Made by a program: the position numbers and the translations under genes. The notes below the pieces were generated by a model. That model worked only from the letters and a program-made list of their open reading frames with translations, made no database searches and was not told where the DNA came from. Shown piece by piece: positions 23,419-33,839 of a stretch of DNA of 64,000 nt. The DNA is from Hippophae tibetana (Eukaryota > Streptophyta > Magnoliopsida > Rosales > Elaeagnaceae): contig CM072802.1 of the NCBI GenBank assembly GCA_037013495.1, forward strand, positions 60,345,275 to 60,409,274, written 5' to 3'. Positions within the stretch are counted from its first letter, which is position 1, and each line of letters begins with the position of its first letter.

Positions 23419-23636
23419 TAGAGGTGAGAAAATAATCCAATCAATTTACTTAAATGAAGAAATTTGATTCGATTAGTGATTCAAATCGAATTAGATTAAT
23501 AAATTTTATAATCGGATTGAATTTAAATTGATTATATCATTAGATCGGATTCAGATAGAAAATCTTTAAATCCGTTATAAAAAATCATATTTAAATTGAT
23601 AAAAAACAGATAGTTTGGATCCACTGCTCACCCCTA
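23419..23636. mobile_element. hAT-type MITE with 8-bp target duplication
   Basis: About 218 bp. The left end TAGAGGTGAG and the right end (reverse complement TAGGGGTGAG) are near-matching inverted terminal repeats. The flanking octamers CCTAATAA (23411-23418) and CCTAATAG (23637-23644) match at seven of eight bases, the duplication length made by hAT transposases. The interior is AT-rich with 'gattcgatt' and 'aatcggattg' phrases and no ORF. Confidence 0.8.
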
Positions 23637-24105
23637 CCTAATAGGTAAGGAATTAAAATATACTTTGTCAAAAATAACAAACTTGAGCTATCCTTCCCAT
23701 CTCTATCTCATTCCTTTCTCTTCTACGTTTTCACTCTCGATATCTCTAACGTCTTTGTATCTCCTCTCAGTTGGTCTTCACGAAGCTCTATAGAAGGCAA
23801 TAGATACCTTTACTTCCACAACTAATGAACCACAATTCAAGTTATTAATTTTCATGGTTTAAAAGGTGATAAAATTAATATCTTGACTATTTTTATCAGA
23901 GGCAAACACGCATTACCTATGTATGCTTGATTTTCTCATTATTTTTTATTATTTTGATAGGTTAAAAGTGAATTCTAATTTAAATATTTTTAAATTTAAT
24001 TTTTTTAGAAATTATATTTTTTTTATGTCCTATGAAAAAGATATGACAAATGAAAAGGAAGATTATAATATAAATTTGACGCTTATATAACAAATAATGT
24101 TAGTT

Positions 24106-24690
24106 TATTTTTTCAACAAATTATTAGACATAATATGTTATATATATGTAATCTATTATAAACACACTACTTCTAACGACTACTAGATGAAACATGTTAC
24201 ATTTATATATATCTTTGTTTATAACTTGTTATATTTATATACATCTTTGTATGTAACATAATGCATGCACTTGTATTTTTATATACAACCTATTTTATAC
24301 ATTGTACTTTCAGACCCACTACATGTAACATTTTACATTTATATGTATATTTTATGTGACTTATTATCTCCATTGTAGTTTTAACGACTCACTAGATGTA
24401 ACATATCACAACTAGATATATATTTGTATGTAACATGTTACATTCATCATAGTTTTTATGACCTATCCAATATAACGTATTGCATTCATCTGTATATTTG
24501 TATGTAACTTATTACATCGACTGTAGTTCTGACAATCCCAAAGTTGTAATCTGTTACATTCACCTGTATCTTTGTATGTAACATGTTTATCATTATAGTT
24601 CATGTGTCTCACATTAAGTAACAAATTACATCTACATGTATCTTTGTATGTAACATATTACATACACTAGCTTCAATGGGTCATCAACGA
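24106..24690. repeat. Tandem array, ~73-bp unit, about eight diverged copies
   Basis: Each unit runs roughly 'cactagatgtaaca..ttacattcatctgtatctttgtatgtaac..ttacat...tagtttt.acgac'. Boundaries recur near 24106, 24179, about 24250, 24316, 24389, 24462, 24535 and 24607, giving a period of 72-74 bp. Copies differ by substitutions and small indels, so the array is old. Confidence 0.8.
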
Positions 24691-25941
24691 TGGTTGTTAG
24701 AGTTTCAGTGGGATTATTGATAATGGCTATGGAAGCTCTGATGAGTGTGACATTAACCTCATTTTTATTATAGTTATGGAAGAGTATTTTAGTCTTTTTA
24801 TAATGTAATTTAATATAAACTATGAGTTTTGCAATAAATTGTTGTTCATTAGAAAAAAATGATCAATTTATCAAAATTAAAGCTACTTAAGCCAATAACT
24901 CCAATTTTACCTTCTAAAACTATTACATATTGCTTTATGATTGGTCACTTATTTTATATCTCTTTTATTTATAATTTATAAATCTATAAACTACTATGAA
25001 AGAGTCGATTTGGATTGAGTAATGAAAATCCTAAAATATCTCTTATTTTAATGGTTGAAAAATCATACCATTAACCAATTTTATAGCTTCAAGAATGATT
25101 AATTAAACTACTCACCATTCCTCACCAATAAAATGATAGCAATAATTGTTATAACTTCAATCACAAATGACACCAATAATTGCTATAACCTTAATCCCAA
25201 ATCCAAAATTGCTTATACTATTATAATATCACTATTCTAAACTATTTATCTTCATGTTTCGAATGATGTCACAACTCACATCATTATAATGAGCCAACAA
25301 TATGTCAAAAGAGACTATTAAAGTCGGTTTAACCCGTAAACTCACTTTAAATTTAAAGTCGGTTCACATGCTGAATCAACTTTAAATTTTGAATTTCTTT
25401 TAACACATTTTACTTATTTTCTACTATCTTCATAACTTGTATTCAATCACATAATAGCAAAAAAACTAAAATCTATTTAAAAGAGTTTAAATACTACAAA
25501 TAATTAAAAAATTAAATATTAATTAATTACTTGAGAATTAAATTTATTACAAAAATAAATGTAGTCATACTCAATTCTACACTTTGATATATAAGATTTG
25601 TCCATTTTCTATTAATTACATTAAACATATTAAATATGTATTCAACCAATATATTTCAGATGTTATTATATATGAATTTTCTAATTATTAAAATATCTAT
25701 CAAAACATCATATAAAAACCAAACATAACAAATATATAATATTAACAATATACAATATATAATAATTTATATATATAAATTCATGTAATTAATAAGAATA
25801 CATATTATATACATATATATATATATAATAAATATTAATAAACTCATTATACATTATATACATATAAAATTATATCTTATATATATATATTACATGTATA
25901 TGTAAATAATTTTCAAAAATTATTTGTTTAAAATAAATTAA

Positions 25942-26100
25942 CACTACTACAAAAAGGGGTATATAAGTCGATGTCTAAAGTCGGTTTTTACCAAAAACTG
26001 ACTTTTAATGAATTTAAAGTCGGTTGTCCACGTCAACCGACACTATCCACGTAACGTAGCGTCGGTTGACGTGGTTAACCGACGCTATCCACCTAATATA
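25942..26100. repeat. Left CACTA end and subterminal motifs
   Basis: The terminal repeat CACTACTACAAAAAG is followed by alternating copies of 'aaagtcggtt' and its inverse, then 'gtcggttgacgtgg' and 'ccacgtcaaccgac'. In the family these repeated motifs are where the element-encoded DNA-binding protein sits. Confidence 0.8.
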
Positions 26101-26804
26101 TGCCCTAACATCTCATTTTGTACGCAGATTTCTAGTTTTCTTCTTCCTCTACTTTCCTCACTCCCATTTTCTCCCAAAATCTTAACTGTGCGCCACCTTC
26201 GTTCTACATTTCCGGCCACCTCCAACCACCATTTGAACGGACGTTTGTAAGTTTTCTCTTCTCACAATATTATCTGTCAGTTCTTTTTTTTTTTTAGCAA
26301 AATGTTAAAATCTGTTTATGGGTATATTAGGAACAACGTGTAAATTTGTGCTAATTTTATCTGTGCTAATTTTATCAGCGTGTAAATGTATTTCGTTAAT
26401 TAGGAACAACGTATTTTTGTATAAATTTTTGATTTAGTTATGTTTTTTTGTTTACTTGTAATAATAATGTTTGAATTATTACTTGTATGTATTCAATAAT
26501 ATGTGAAATGTTTTGTGGGTTTGCGTGGATAAATTTATTTATACGTATAATTAATATTACTTTGTAATTATGATATAGTAACATGCTTAGAAATTAGAAT
26601 CAACCGCGTGATTGGTTTTTATATATATATTCATGAAACATGAACTGCTTATTTTTTAATTTGTATATAAATGGTTTTGTAAAATGATTAAAATGATAAC
26701 TATTTTGCATTATGTATGTTTTGATATATATTCTAATAATTAGGAAATTTATATATAATAATACATAATTAAGTAATATGTTTAATTAATGTCATTAATA
26801 GAAA

Positions 26805-27188
26805 ATAGACAAATCTTGGATGTCAAAGTGTAGAATTGAGCAAGACTATATTTCTGGAGTTGAAAGTTTCATGGAATTTGCTTGTAGAACTAGTAATACT
26901 GGAAGTAGTATGATTCGATGCCCATGCGTTAAATGTAAAAATGAGCGATTTCATGAATTTGATGAGGTTAAGTATCACCTTATCCGTAATGGTATTCTAT
27001 TGAGCTATAAATGTTGGTATTATCATGGAGAAAATATTGATAATACTCATGGAGAAAAGTATAATAAGAATGTGGGTGGATTACATACATCATATCATAA
27101 TGTACAGACAGAAAATATGTTTCGTGGTGTTGAAGATGAATTACGCGAGGATGATCCCGAAACCTTTAATAAACTTAATAACCTTTAA
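26805..27188 (+). CDS. CACTA transposase-associated domain (Transpos_assoc), partial
   Basis: Encodes the zinc-containing N-terminal domain of plant CACTA transposases (PF13963), thought to help bind element ends. From the first ATG (26820) it reads MSKCRIEQDYISGVESFMEFA, RCPCVKCKNERF with the cysteine cluster, then HLIRNGILLSYKCWYYHGE, the family signature. Upstream codons 26805-26819 read I-D-K-S-W, matching the usual start except that the initiator ATG has become ATA. Translation would have to begin at 26820. An AG at 26800-26801 and a GTAAGT at 26247 suggest a 5'-UTR intron. The frame ends at a stop (27186) where the catalytic transposase domain should follow. The next coding piece lies in another frame, so the junction looks like an internal deletion. 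Confidence 0.8.
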   Translation: MDKSWMSKCRIEQDYISGVESFMEFACRTSNTGSSMIRCPCVKCKNERFHEFDEVKYHLIRNGILLSYKCWYYHGENIDNTHGEKYNKNVGGLHTSYHNVQTENMFRGVEDELREDDPETFNKLNNL

Positions 27189-28045
27189 TCACTCATCACA
27201 TTTAGCAATGTTCTATGATTCTTCATATGTCAATCAATATCAAGAGAAGGATGTTAGCATCAGAGCTAAACAATTATGTGATAGAGCATTAACGCTTAGC
27301 AGAAATCAAAAGTTGATAATCCCTTGGCCATTAAGGTTTGAACAAGGCCAAGATTATTGGATGTTGGTAATCATTGATATGTTCAATATTCATGCTTGGT
27401 ACTGTGACTCAGCTTCCATAGAACTGAGTAAAGATACAAAAGCAGTTGTTGAAATGTAAGAGTTATATTTAGTTACATATTAGTTTTTTCTATTATTTTT
27501 TGTAATATTTAATAAAAACTAATCGTTTTATATCTTGACAGGGCATGGAAGTTGTGGAACAAGTCTAGGGGCATTGTCCTTAAAAAATCTCATAAGCTTA
27601 TATGGACAAAAGTTATGGTATGTACAATTCAATATTAATAATTTTATTAATTTTATAATTAAATAATAAGGATGTTCGAATATGAAAATTCATGTATACA
27701 TGCACTTTTTTTGTAGGTTTCACAACAAAATAATGAAGTCATGTGTGGTTATTATGTCATGAAGTTTATGAGTGAAATCATCACAAATATCAAAATTCCA
27801 ATTGATGATGTGGTAATATATTTTACCCATATACATACAAGTTTTAACATATTTGAGTTTGTTTTTGTAAATAAATGAAATCATATTCTTATTTTGATTT
27901 TGAATACATGTAGTTCTTTGGTTGGAACAAGACGGGTTACGACCAGCAAATTTTTGATGATTTACGAGAGGAATGGGCAGAACACATGGTTCAAATTATA
28001 TCATCGCAAGAAGAATCAGAAGAAGATTCTGATGATCTTGAATAG
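27189..28045 (+). CDS. Ulp1/C48 protease-like coding piece of the CACTA element, four exons
   Basis: Resembles the C-terminal Ulp1 peptidase domain (PF02902) found in plant CACTA proteins. It may act on SUMO or a similar modifier, but its role in transposition is unproven. My exon model is about 27190-27455, 27542-27617, 27717-27812 and 27914-28045. All introns are GT..AG and the frame stays open to the TAG at 28043. Key segments: IIPWPLRFEQGQDYWMLVII, WYCDSAS, QQNNEVMCGYYVMKFMSEII. The Asp, Gln and Cys expected of the active site are visible. The His that normally precedes Trp is Tyr (DYW), so catalysis is doubtful. The protein ends in an acidic tail. How it joins the Transpos_assoc piece, by splicing or not at all, is unclear. 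Confidence 0.75.
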
Positions 28046-28162
28046 CATATGACAACATAACAGTAAATTTTTTAATGATTTGGCCTTCTATATCTATTCT
28101 TGTGTCTGAAATCACTTGGTTGATGATGATTAATCATATATATGCTTATGTATTTAGGGGAA

Positions 28163-28455
28163 TGCATTGTTTATAAATATGAATTTATCTGGAATCTCTG
28201 CTAGTATTTTTAATGATATATAATGAGTTCTAAATGTACAAATCAGGTGTACGCACGTCGGTCCGATTTGTTTCTTGGTTTGTATGAGTTTTGGTGCATA
28301 TGAACGTGTTCCATATGTTTAAGGGCACCAAAACTCACACAAGCTTAGCCAAGAAATCGAAGTTACATGCAATTGATTTCATATTTAGAGTTCATTATAT
28401 ATAGCATTAAAAAATAGTAGTAGAGATTCCAGATAACTTCATATATAGACAAATG
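28163..28455 (+). repeat. ~290-bp near-continuous foldback inside the CACTA element
   Basis: The left arm (28163-28304) and right arm (28312-28455) are reverse complements over most of their length. Matching runs include 'ttatctggaatctct', 'tgagttttggtgc' and 'catatgaac/gttccatatg' at the tip, with a weaker middle part. Only a few bases separate the arms. As RNA it would form a hairpin of roughly 130-140 bp. It lies about 120 bases after the Ulp1 stop codon, on the same strand as the gene, and could be transcribed in its 3' UTR. Confidence 0.88.
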
Positions 28456-28879
28456 ATTAATAATGCTAATATGAGTTCATCGAATGTCGTTGTACGTGCT
28501 AATCTCAATAATGATTTAATTTCTTCATTCGTACGTCTGAAGTTTAGACTACTTTTTTGATGGATGTTTTACGTGCTCATGTATGTAGGAGAATATTTGT
28601 TATATGGATCAGCTTTTTTTTTACCATAATGCTTGTGAATGCCAATTAAGATTCTAAGCCAACCAAGCTTACTCGATGGCATAATTTGACGACATTATTT
28701 TATTTGTAATTGAAGTTATTTATATGCATTATTTGATTTTGTAATAAATTTAATTATTAAGTCATTAAATATATTTATATTGTTAATTATTTGTTGTATT
28801 ATTATTTATATTTTAGTGTTTTTATGTTATTTATATATACTGTTATACGAAAAATAAAATTAAAAATTAAAACAAATAA

Positions 28880-29014
28880 AATGTAGAGTCGGTTCATGGC
28901 ATGAACCGACTCTACACGTAAAGTCGGTTCAGGCCGTGAACCGACTTTACAATTTAAGTCTTTGAATTTAAAGTCGGTTAAAAACCGACTTTTATACCCT
29001 TTTTTGTAGTAGTG
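28880..29014. repeat. Right CACTA end and subterminal inverted motifs
   Basis: Two palindromic pairs, 'gtcggttcatggcatgaaccgac' in shape and a close relative, precede 'aaagtcggttaaaaaccgactttta' and the terminal repeat. They mirror the left end. Confidence 0.85.
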
Positions 29015-30018
29015 TAATATATATCAAACACCTAAATATATAAAATTAATAAAATAAATGAATAAATAAAAATACTTTCTTTTCTTCTAGGCTTAAATAA
29101 AAATACAAAACCTACATAACACAAAATATTATACACATAAATAATAACACATAATATACAAAAAAAACAATATGAATAATATGTGTAAAATAATTCATAA
29201 AAATACTTACAAGAGTAAATGGAGTGACAAAATAAAGGAAATGAAGAATAAATAGTGTTTTATAAGTAAGAAAATAGGTATAAAATATTTGAGTATTATG
29301 CTAAAAAAATAGGGGATTTAGAAGAAAAATTAGAGAGGAAGAAAACCTATTAAACGACACCGGAATTGGTGGTCAGAGGAAGCCGAAAAATGAGAAAGAG
29401 TGGAAAAAGAAGTAGTCGTTTTAGGATTATAGTAGTTGGAAAATACGTTCTCTTGGAAAATGGGGGAGAAAGAAGAGAAAAGGAAAAGAAAAACATGTGT
29501 AGCGTTAGTTGACACATAGGACCAATGCTACACGTAGGACATAGTATCGATTCTACGTGTCAACCGACGCTAATATTTTATTTTTCTTTAATTTTTTAAG
29601 TCGGTTGACACGTAGAATCAACTTAAAAATCTTACATGTAGCGTCGATTTTACGTGTCAACTGACTTAAAAAATTAAAGAAAAATAAAATAGTAATGTCG
29701 TTTGACACGTAGAACCAACGTTATACGTAGGATTTTAAGTTCTACATGTCAATCAATGCTACATGTGGCTTAAGTCGGTTGACACATAGAACCGACTTAA
29801 AATCCTACATGTAGCATCGATTTTTCGTATTAATTAACTTAAAAAATTAAAGAAAAATAAAATAGTAGCGTCAATAGACACGTAGAATCGACTTAAAATC
29901 CTACGTATTGCGTCGGTTGACACGTAAGATCGATGCTATTTTTTAAAAAATTTAAGTCGATTTTTCAATTTACTGACTTAAAATTTATTATAAGTTAATT
30001 TTTGTCAAAAAAAAAAAT

Positions 30019-31499
30019 ATAACTTTAAATCATGACTTAATTACTCATTTTGTGGTATTGCAATCTATTTAAAAGAAATCACAGTTTACAATGAACATTC
30101 TTCGACTTTAAACTCATGCAAAATATATTATTTTCAATTCTTTCAAGTTATGCTTACACTTTTAAATTTTAATACTTATAATAAAATAAATTTATTTTAT
30201 AATTATAATTATAATTATAAATTATAAATTATATTATATTTACATGTATTGTTATTCTTATCATTAAAACCTCATTTCGCTCTTACATTAAATTTTCGTA
30301 TGTTCAACCTTCTCTACATTCATATTAAAATCTGAATTTTCTTATTTATTAGATTAAATTATATCATTATTATTATTACAGCCTCATTTTATTCCAAAAT
30401 TTTCTATATGCATCTAAAAATCTAACTTTTCTTATTTATTTTCCTATCTTGCAGCTAATGATAAAATACTTATGACCAATAATATGGTGATAAAGTTATA
30501 GACACCATACCTCTAAATAACATAAAATTAATAACTTTTTGTTGCATACTTTGATTTTATTTACATTTTAATTTATATGATAATTTTATAACACTTATCC
30601 TAAGCTTGCATTAGCTAAACCCATATAAAAATATTTAACAAAAAAAGATATTGTATAAATATATTATTTTTAGCTCGAAGGCCGGACCAAAGAGCAGAAA
30701 CACCCACACTGAAAAGCCCGATGAGCTAGTCCAAGACCAACCCATCTATAACCGATGAGCTAGTCTAAGATAACTCATCTACAGTCCAATAAGATAGTCT
30801 AACATCAACCCATTTACAACTTATATATAAATTTATTTGAGTACACCTAACCTTAGAGGGCTAAGCCTACCCCTGAGTCGTACCTATGGTTCAATACGCA
30901 CCCTAAGTTTAGTACTAATCCAACGAGACTTGGTCACATGGGATGAATTTATGGTATAAATTGACAAAAAAAATAAAACCTTAGAAGAACATTTGAACCA
31001 TCGTATGTTTTAACCCTATGTGTAGGACTTTTTCAAACAAAATTAAACTAAAATAAGTTCTATTTTGGGATATTTTTATGACTTTTAATAATGCTCTAAA
31101 CTTTCATATTCAATTGCAACCTAATTTGAGAAACAACTTAAGCTAATTCTTGGCCTAGCAAATGAGTAATAGAAATATATATATTATGGTATAATGTGTA
31201 ATAATATTTTCTTTAAAAAATTAATAATTTTTTAATTTTTAAAATTATTTTAACATCATATTATAATTAATATAAATGAAATAATAATAAAGTTGGTCAT
31301 TAATGCAAAAGAAAAATATATATTGGATGCTTTTATTTGTCACGTGTTTTTCATTATTATTGATGGATATAAATAAATTTTATTATTGCCACTATTATAT
31401 ATGGAATATTCTTTAATTATTTTTATTATGTATTTTATTAATTACTTTAAATAAACACCTGTACGTAAAATATACACCTAAGATTTAAAAACAAACAAC
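30019..31499. other. AT-rich intergenic DNA, no gene seen
   Basis: Contains a loose duplication near 30700-30830 ('gatgagctagtccaagaccaacccatct' recurs three times with changes) and otherwise only AT-rich sequence without coding signal. Confidence 0.5.
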
Positions 31500-32110
31500 C
31501 AAACATAGGATCCTAGTATATATTAAAAATCAAAGTTTAAACTCTCACTTTTGTTGTCGTACTTTTTGAAAAAAATAGTTAAAATAAATTTAATAATTAA
31601 AATTTTTAAAATATCATTTATATATAATAATAATATCAATATTTTTAAATTTATATTATTAGTTTAAAAAATTAAATTTTTATGTATATAAAGTGAAACT
31701 TTCAACTGATACTCTTACTTGTTGTCACATTTGACGACTTTGTTTTCTTTTTTAATTTTTGGTTAAAATATACTTAAAAAATTAGATGTTTAAAATATCA
31801 TTTATATAAAATAATAAAATTAATATTCTTAAATTTATAATATAAATTTTAAAAATTAAAATTTTAAATTTAATATATATAATAAAAATCCAAAACTTGA
31901 TTATGTTTATGAATGTTTCATTCTATACTTGCCATTTGGTTATTAAATTATAATTAAGTTTTTCTTTTTAGTTAATAAATTTTAAAAATTATATTTTTAA
32001 AGTATTTATACTCAATAATAATATCAAGATTCTTAAATTTATATTATAAATTTATAAAATTAAATTTATAAATATAATAGTACTATTAAGACTTAAATTT
32101 ATGTTTTTGA
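31500..32110. repeat. Three diverged copies of a ~200-bp AT-rich unit
   Basis: The phrase 'aaaatatcatttatat...aataatatcaatattcttaaatttatattat' recurs near 31608, 31792 and 31998. Each copy is preceded by 'tttttaattttt..ttaaaata' and followed by '...aaaattaaatttttata'. Spacing is about 185-205 bp. Confidence 0.6.
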
Positions 32111-32595
32111 ATAAAGTAATCTACACTTATTATTTTAACAAAAACATTATATGATTACTTTTATCTTACCGTGTGAATTAAATTTCACATGAATAATTTT
32201 TTTATTTGTTAATTACTTAAATAAATTTTATTTTTACTATTGTTGTTAACACCTTTTCATTTTTTCTTTCCCATATACATATCTTTAACGAATAATATAT
32301 GTATAATGATAACATTGATACGTAAAGCTTTATGTAGGGTATTTTATAGTTATTAGGGCAATAATATTTCTAAGTAATTTATAATTCTATTTTAAATTCT
32401 ATATTTATATTAATTATATAATTTTTATTAAATAATTTCTAAAAATATAAATTAATTTTATTAAATAATTATATAAAAATAAATTATATAAATTAACTTA
32501 TAAGTTAACTTCTTATTTTTCTTGGCTCACACATTTATATACATAAAATATTAAATTTTGTTTGTAAATATTAAAGAACTTAATAACTTTAAAGC

Positions 32596-33839
32596 TAAGA
32601 GAAAAAAGTTTTGTTTAGATACGGATTGTGTTATCAAGATAGGATTGTGAAAACATAATAAGTGGGAATATAACAAATTAAAAATTCATAGAATGGTTAG
32701 GCATACAATCACATGCAAAAAAAGTAGTGCAAAAATATAAAAATTGATATATGATATTTTTAAGTGGAAACAACTTAAGTCACACCAATGCCCTAAGAGG
32801 AAAATCATCAATCCACCGGACATTCTATCTATTCACTATGAAAAATAAGGTCCAATTAAAAGGCTATGCCTTAAACTACCCACCAAGGTAATGCCCCAAG
32901 TAATCCACTTACAAGCCACTGATTTCATCATAGTGTCTACAAGAAATGTGTTCAGATCCTAACTAACACTTCAATGAACTCAAGTCACACACCTGAAGAG
33001 TTAGCAGAATTACACAAGTGAAAATGTGTCTTATAGTAGATTCAATAATGAATAATCCTAACTAGATGATTAAATAAATATATTAGATAAATAGAAATCA
33101 CTTAACAACCCTAGAATAATCAGTTTAAGTATAAGTTCAGTAAAGATAGATTCTTTAAAAATTAATGATCAAACAAAACGATTATGATATGACAGATACA
33201 ATTATTTACTTAAGAAAAAAAAGAAAAAAAAAGCTATAAGAACATATGATCAAAATATCATAAACCAATTAGGCTTATTAACCAATCAAACACAAATATC
33301 AATGTTTTATAGATTAACTAAATACATAATACTAAAGAATTAAGATCTTATATTTGCAAAACAAGAAAAAGATCAAGACGAAGGGAATAATGCTAATATG
33401 TGGTAACAAAATTTTGTACCAATGGTATGATTAAATAACATGAGTAGAAACCCTAGGTCAAAAGCTAATTACAAAAATGTCTTTCAAAGTATTTAGAAGA
33501 GCTTAAAAACATAAGCACAATATAGTAAAAATATTGATTGGTTTGAGTAACTATTAGGCTTAATTTGAAAACTTGACCACTTGATCAATCTACTATGAAT
33601 AATTTGATCAATCTATTTAAATATATAACAATCTAATGAAAAAATTAAATAATTTAGAAATAAGTGGATTGATCTAGTCATTAATCTCGATCGATCTAAC
33701 ACTTGATTAATCGAGTTAATACTTCGATCAATTTAGTCATATTAAAAATTAATTTAGCTAATTTTAATTAAGCTTGACTGATTTGGTCACCACTCGATCC
33801 ATCGAGTAACATATTTTAATAATGTTCTTATGTACCTAA
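32596..33839 (-). repeat. 3' LTR of element E, distal part
   Basis: Matches the 5' LTR of E: 'agttttgtttag.tac', 'ggcatacaatcacatgc', 'tccactta-caagcc', 'ttaattagtcaccactcgat' and others. It stops at 33839, where LTR C begins, and resumes at 48725. The outer end is TA rather than TG. Confidence 0.8.

Larger units (their letters stand above)
25942..29014 (+). mobile_element. CACTA (En/Spm) transposon, 3.07 kb, transposase core missing
   Basis: Starts CACTACTACAAAAAGGGG and ends with its inverse (CCCTTTTTTGTAGTAGTG), flanked by a 3-bp duplication TAA (25939-25941 and 29015-29017). These are the diagnostic ends and duplication length of plant CACTA elements. Subterminal regions hold inverted AAAGTCGGTT / AACCGACTTT motifs at both ends. 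Inside are a Transpos_assoc coding piece, a Ulp1-protease coding piece with introns, and a 290-bp foldback. The TNP2-like transposase core (Transposase_21) of autonomous relatives is absent, so movement would need a transposase from elsewhere. Confidence 0.93.
25300..30018 (-). mobile_element. Degenerate outer CACTA relic, reversed, interrupted by a younger CACTA
   Basis: Sequence on both sides of 25942-29014 carries the same subterminal AAGTCGGTT family. On the left, 25318-25385 has 'aaagtcggttt' and 'aaagtcggttcacatgctgaa'. On the right, 29500-29995 has more than ten copies of 'gtcggttgacacgtag'-like units in both orientations. At 29330-29510 the minus strand resembles the younger element's 5' region (26103-26265), including 'tccaaccaccattt'-like and 'tttctcccattttc' phrases, so the relic points the other way. 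Perfect CACTA ends are lost; the last bases ('aatttttgtca') look like a decayed end. Confidence 0.55.
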
